This document shows, in pieces, positions 63,985-64,000 of a stretch of 64,000 nucleotides of DNA; position 1 is the first letter of the stretch; every line of letters starts with the position of its first letter. This DNA is from an uncultured Subdoligranulum sp. GTDB lineage: Bacteria; Bacillota; Clostridia; Oscillospirales; Ruminococcaceae. The stretch is taken from positions 21,284 through 85,283 of the forward strand of contig CAJFFY010000007.1 in NCBI GenBank assembly GCA_904374465.1. Reading direction: 5' to 3'. The notes under the pieces were generated by a model. It was not told the origin of the DNA. It ran no database searches and was given only the letters and a program-made list of their open reading frames with translations. Both the position numbers and the translations under genes were made by a program.

Positions 63985-64000
63985 GGAAGTTTAGCTCAGC
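63985..64000 (+). tRNA. Second tRNA, truncated by window end (identity unknown)
   Basis: GGAAGTT (63985-63991) followed by TAGCTCAGC gives the acceptor, positions 8-9 and the D-arm start of a tRNA four bases after tRNA-Gly. The anticodon lies beyond the window. Confidence 0.6.

Overview
The window reads as a typical chromosomal segment of a GC-rich (mid-50s percent) Gram-positive anaerobe of the class Clostridia, most likely Oscillospiraceae/Ruminococcaceae (Gemmiger, Subdoligranulum or Faecalibacterium-like). The evidence is a set of endospore genes (ylbJ, yqfC/yqfD, spoIIGA-sigE, sigG, ylmC, a SpoIVFA/SpoIVFB-like pair and a gerA-type operon), Firmicutes-style Shine-Dalgarno sites, a CIRCE operator, an alaS T-box and a reverse rubrerythrin. 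The genus assignment is inference. No prophage, insertion sequence, CRISPR array or integron was seen; the gene content is nearly all core genome.

Layout. 1-3.6 kb: end of a GDP-fucose synthase gene, then manC and a phosphohexomutase (nucleotide-sugar supply). 3.7-6.8 kb: tRNA-Thr, a small membrane protein and CIRCE-controlled groES-groEL. 6.8-10.2 kb (minus strand): ylbJ followed by a three-gene unit of unknown function with its own promoter. 10.2-18.1 kb: yqfC-yqfD, then phoH-ybeY-dgkA-era-yqzL-recO-mutS2. 18.1-22.3 kb: spoIIGA-sigE, an antiparallel unknown gene, sigG, a HAD hydrolase and ylmC. 22.3-29.3 kb: comEA-like, ppk, a SRPBCC-like protein, the M23/M50 pair and the two radical-SAM-associated genes that usually follow it. 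29.3-32.9 kb: rpsB-tsf and a PBP2-type transpeptidase. 32.9-40.6 kb: T-box-alaS, HIT, apt-like, comEC, holA and rnmV. 40.6-43.5 kb (minus): a large membrane protein and an RluA pseudouridine synthase. 43.5-48.1 kb: tRNA-Leu, aminotransferase, secDF and nrdR. 48.0-52.5 kb: DUF421/DUF4363 genes divergent from a gerA operon. 52.5-55.8 kb (minus): lipoprotein, MBOAT acyltransferase and DHHW protein. 56.0-64 kb: a Gx transporter, rubrerythrin, a second DUF421 protein, a lipid kinase, lon-engB-methyltransferase-hslO, and a tRNA operon running off the edge.

The genes form three themes. One is housekeeping (translation, chaperones, Lon, repair, secretion). The second is sporulation and germination, including both parts of SpoIIGA-to-sigma-E activation, the forespore sigma G and a germinant receptor. 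The third is envelope modification. The most unusual features are two genes whose ribosome-binding site and conserved N-terminus both point to AUU/AUC start codons (dgkB-like and spoIIGA), a very short SpoIVFB-like protease paired with an M23 protein that keeps all its metal ligands, a ComEC lacking metal ligands in its C-terminal domain, and the uncharacterised ATP-grasp/membrane/small-Cys-protein unit behind ylbJ.
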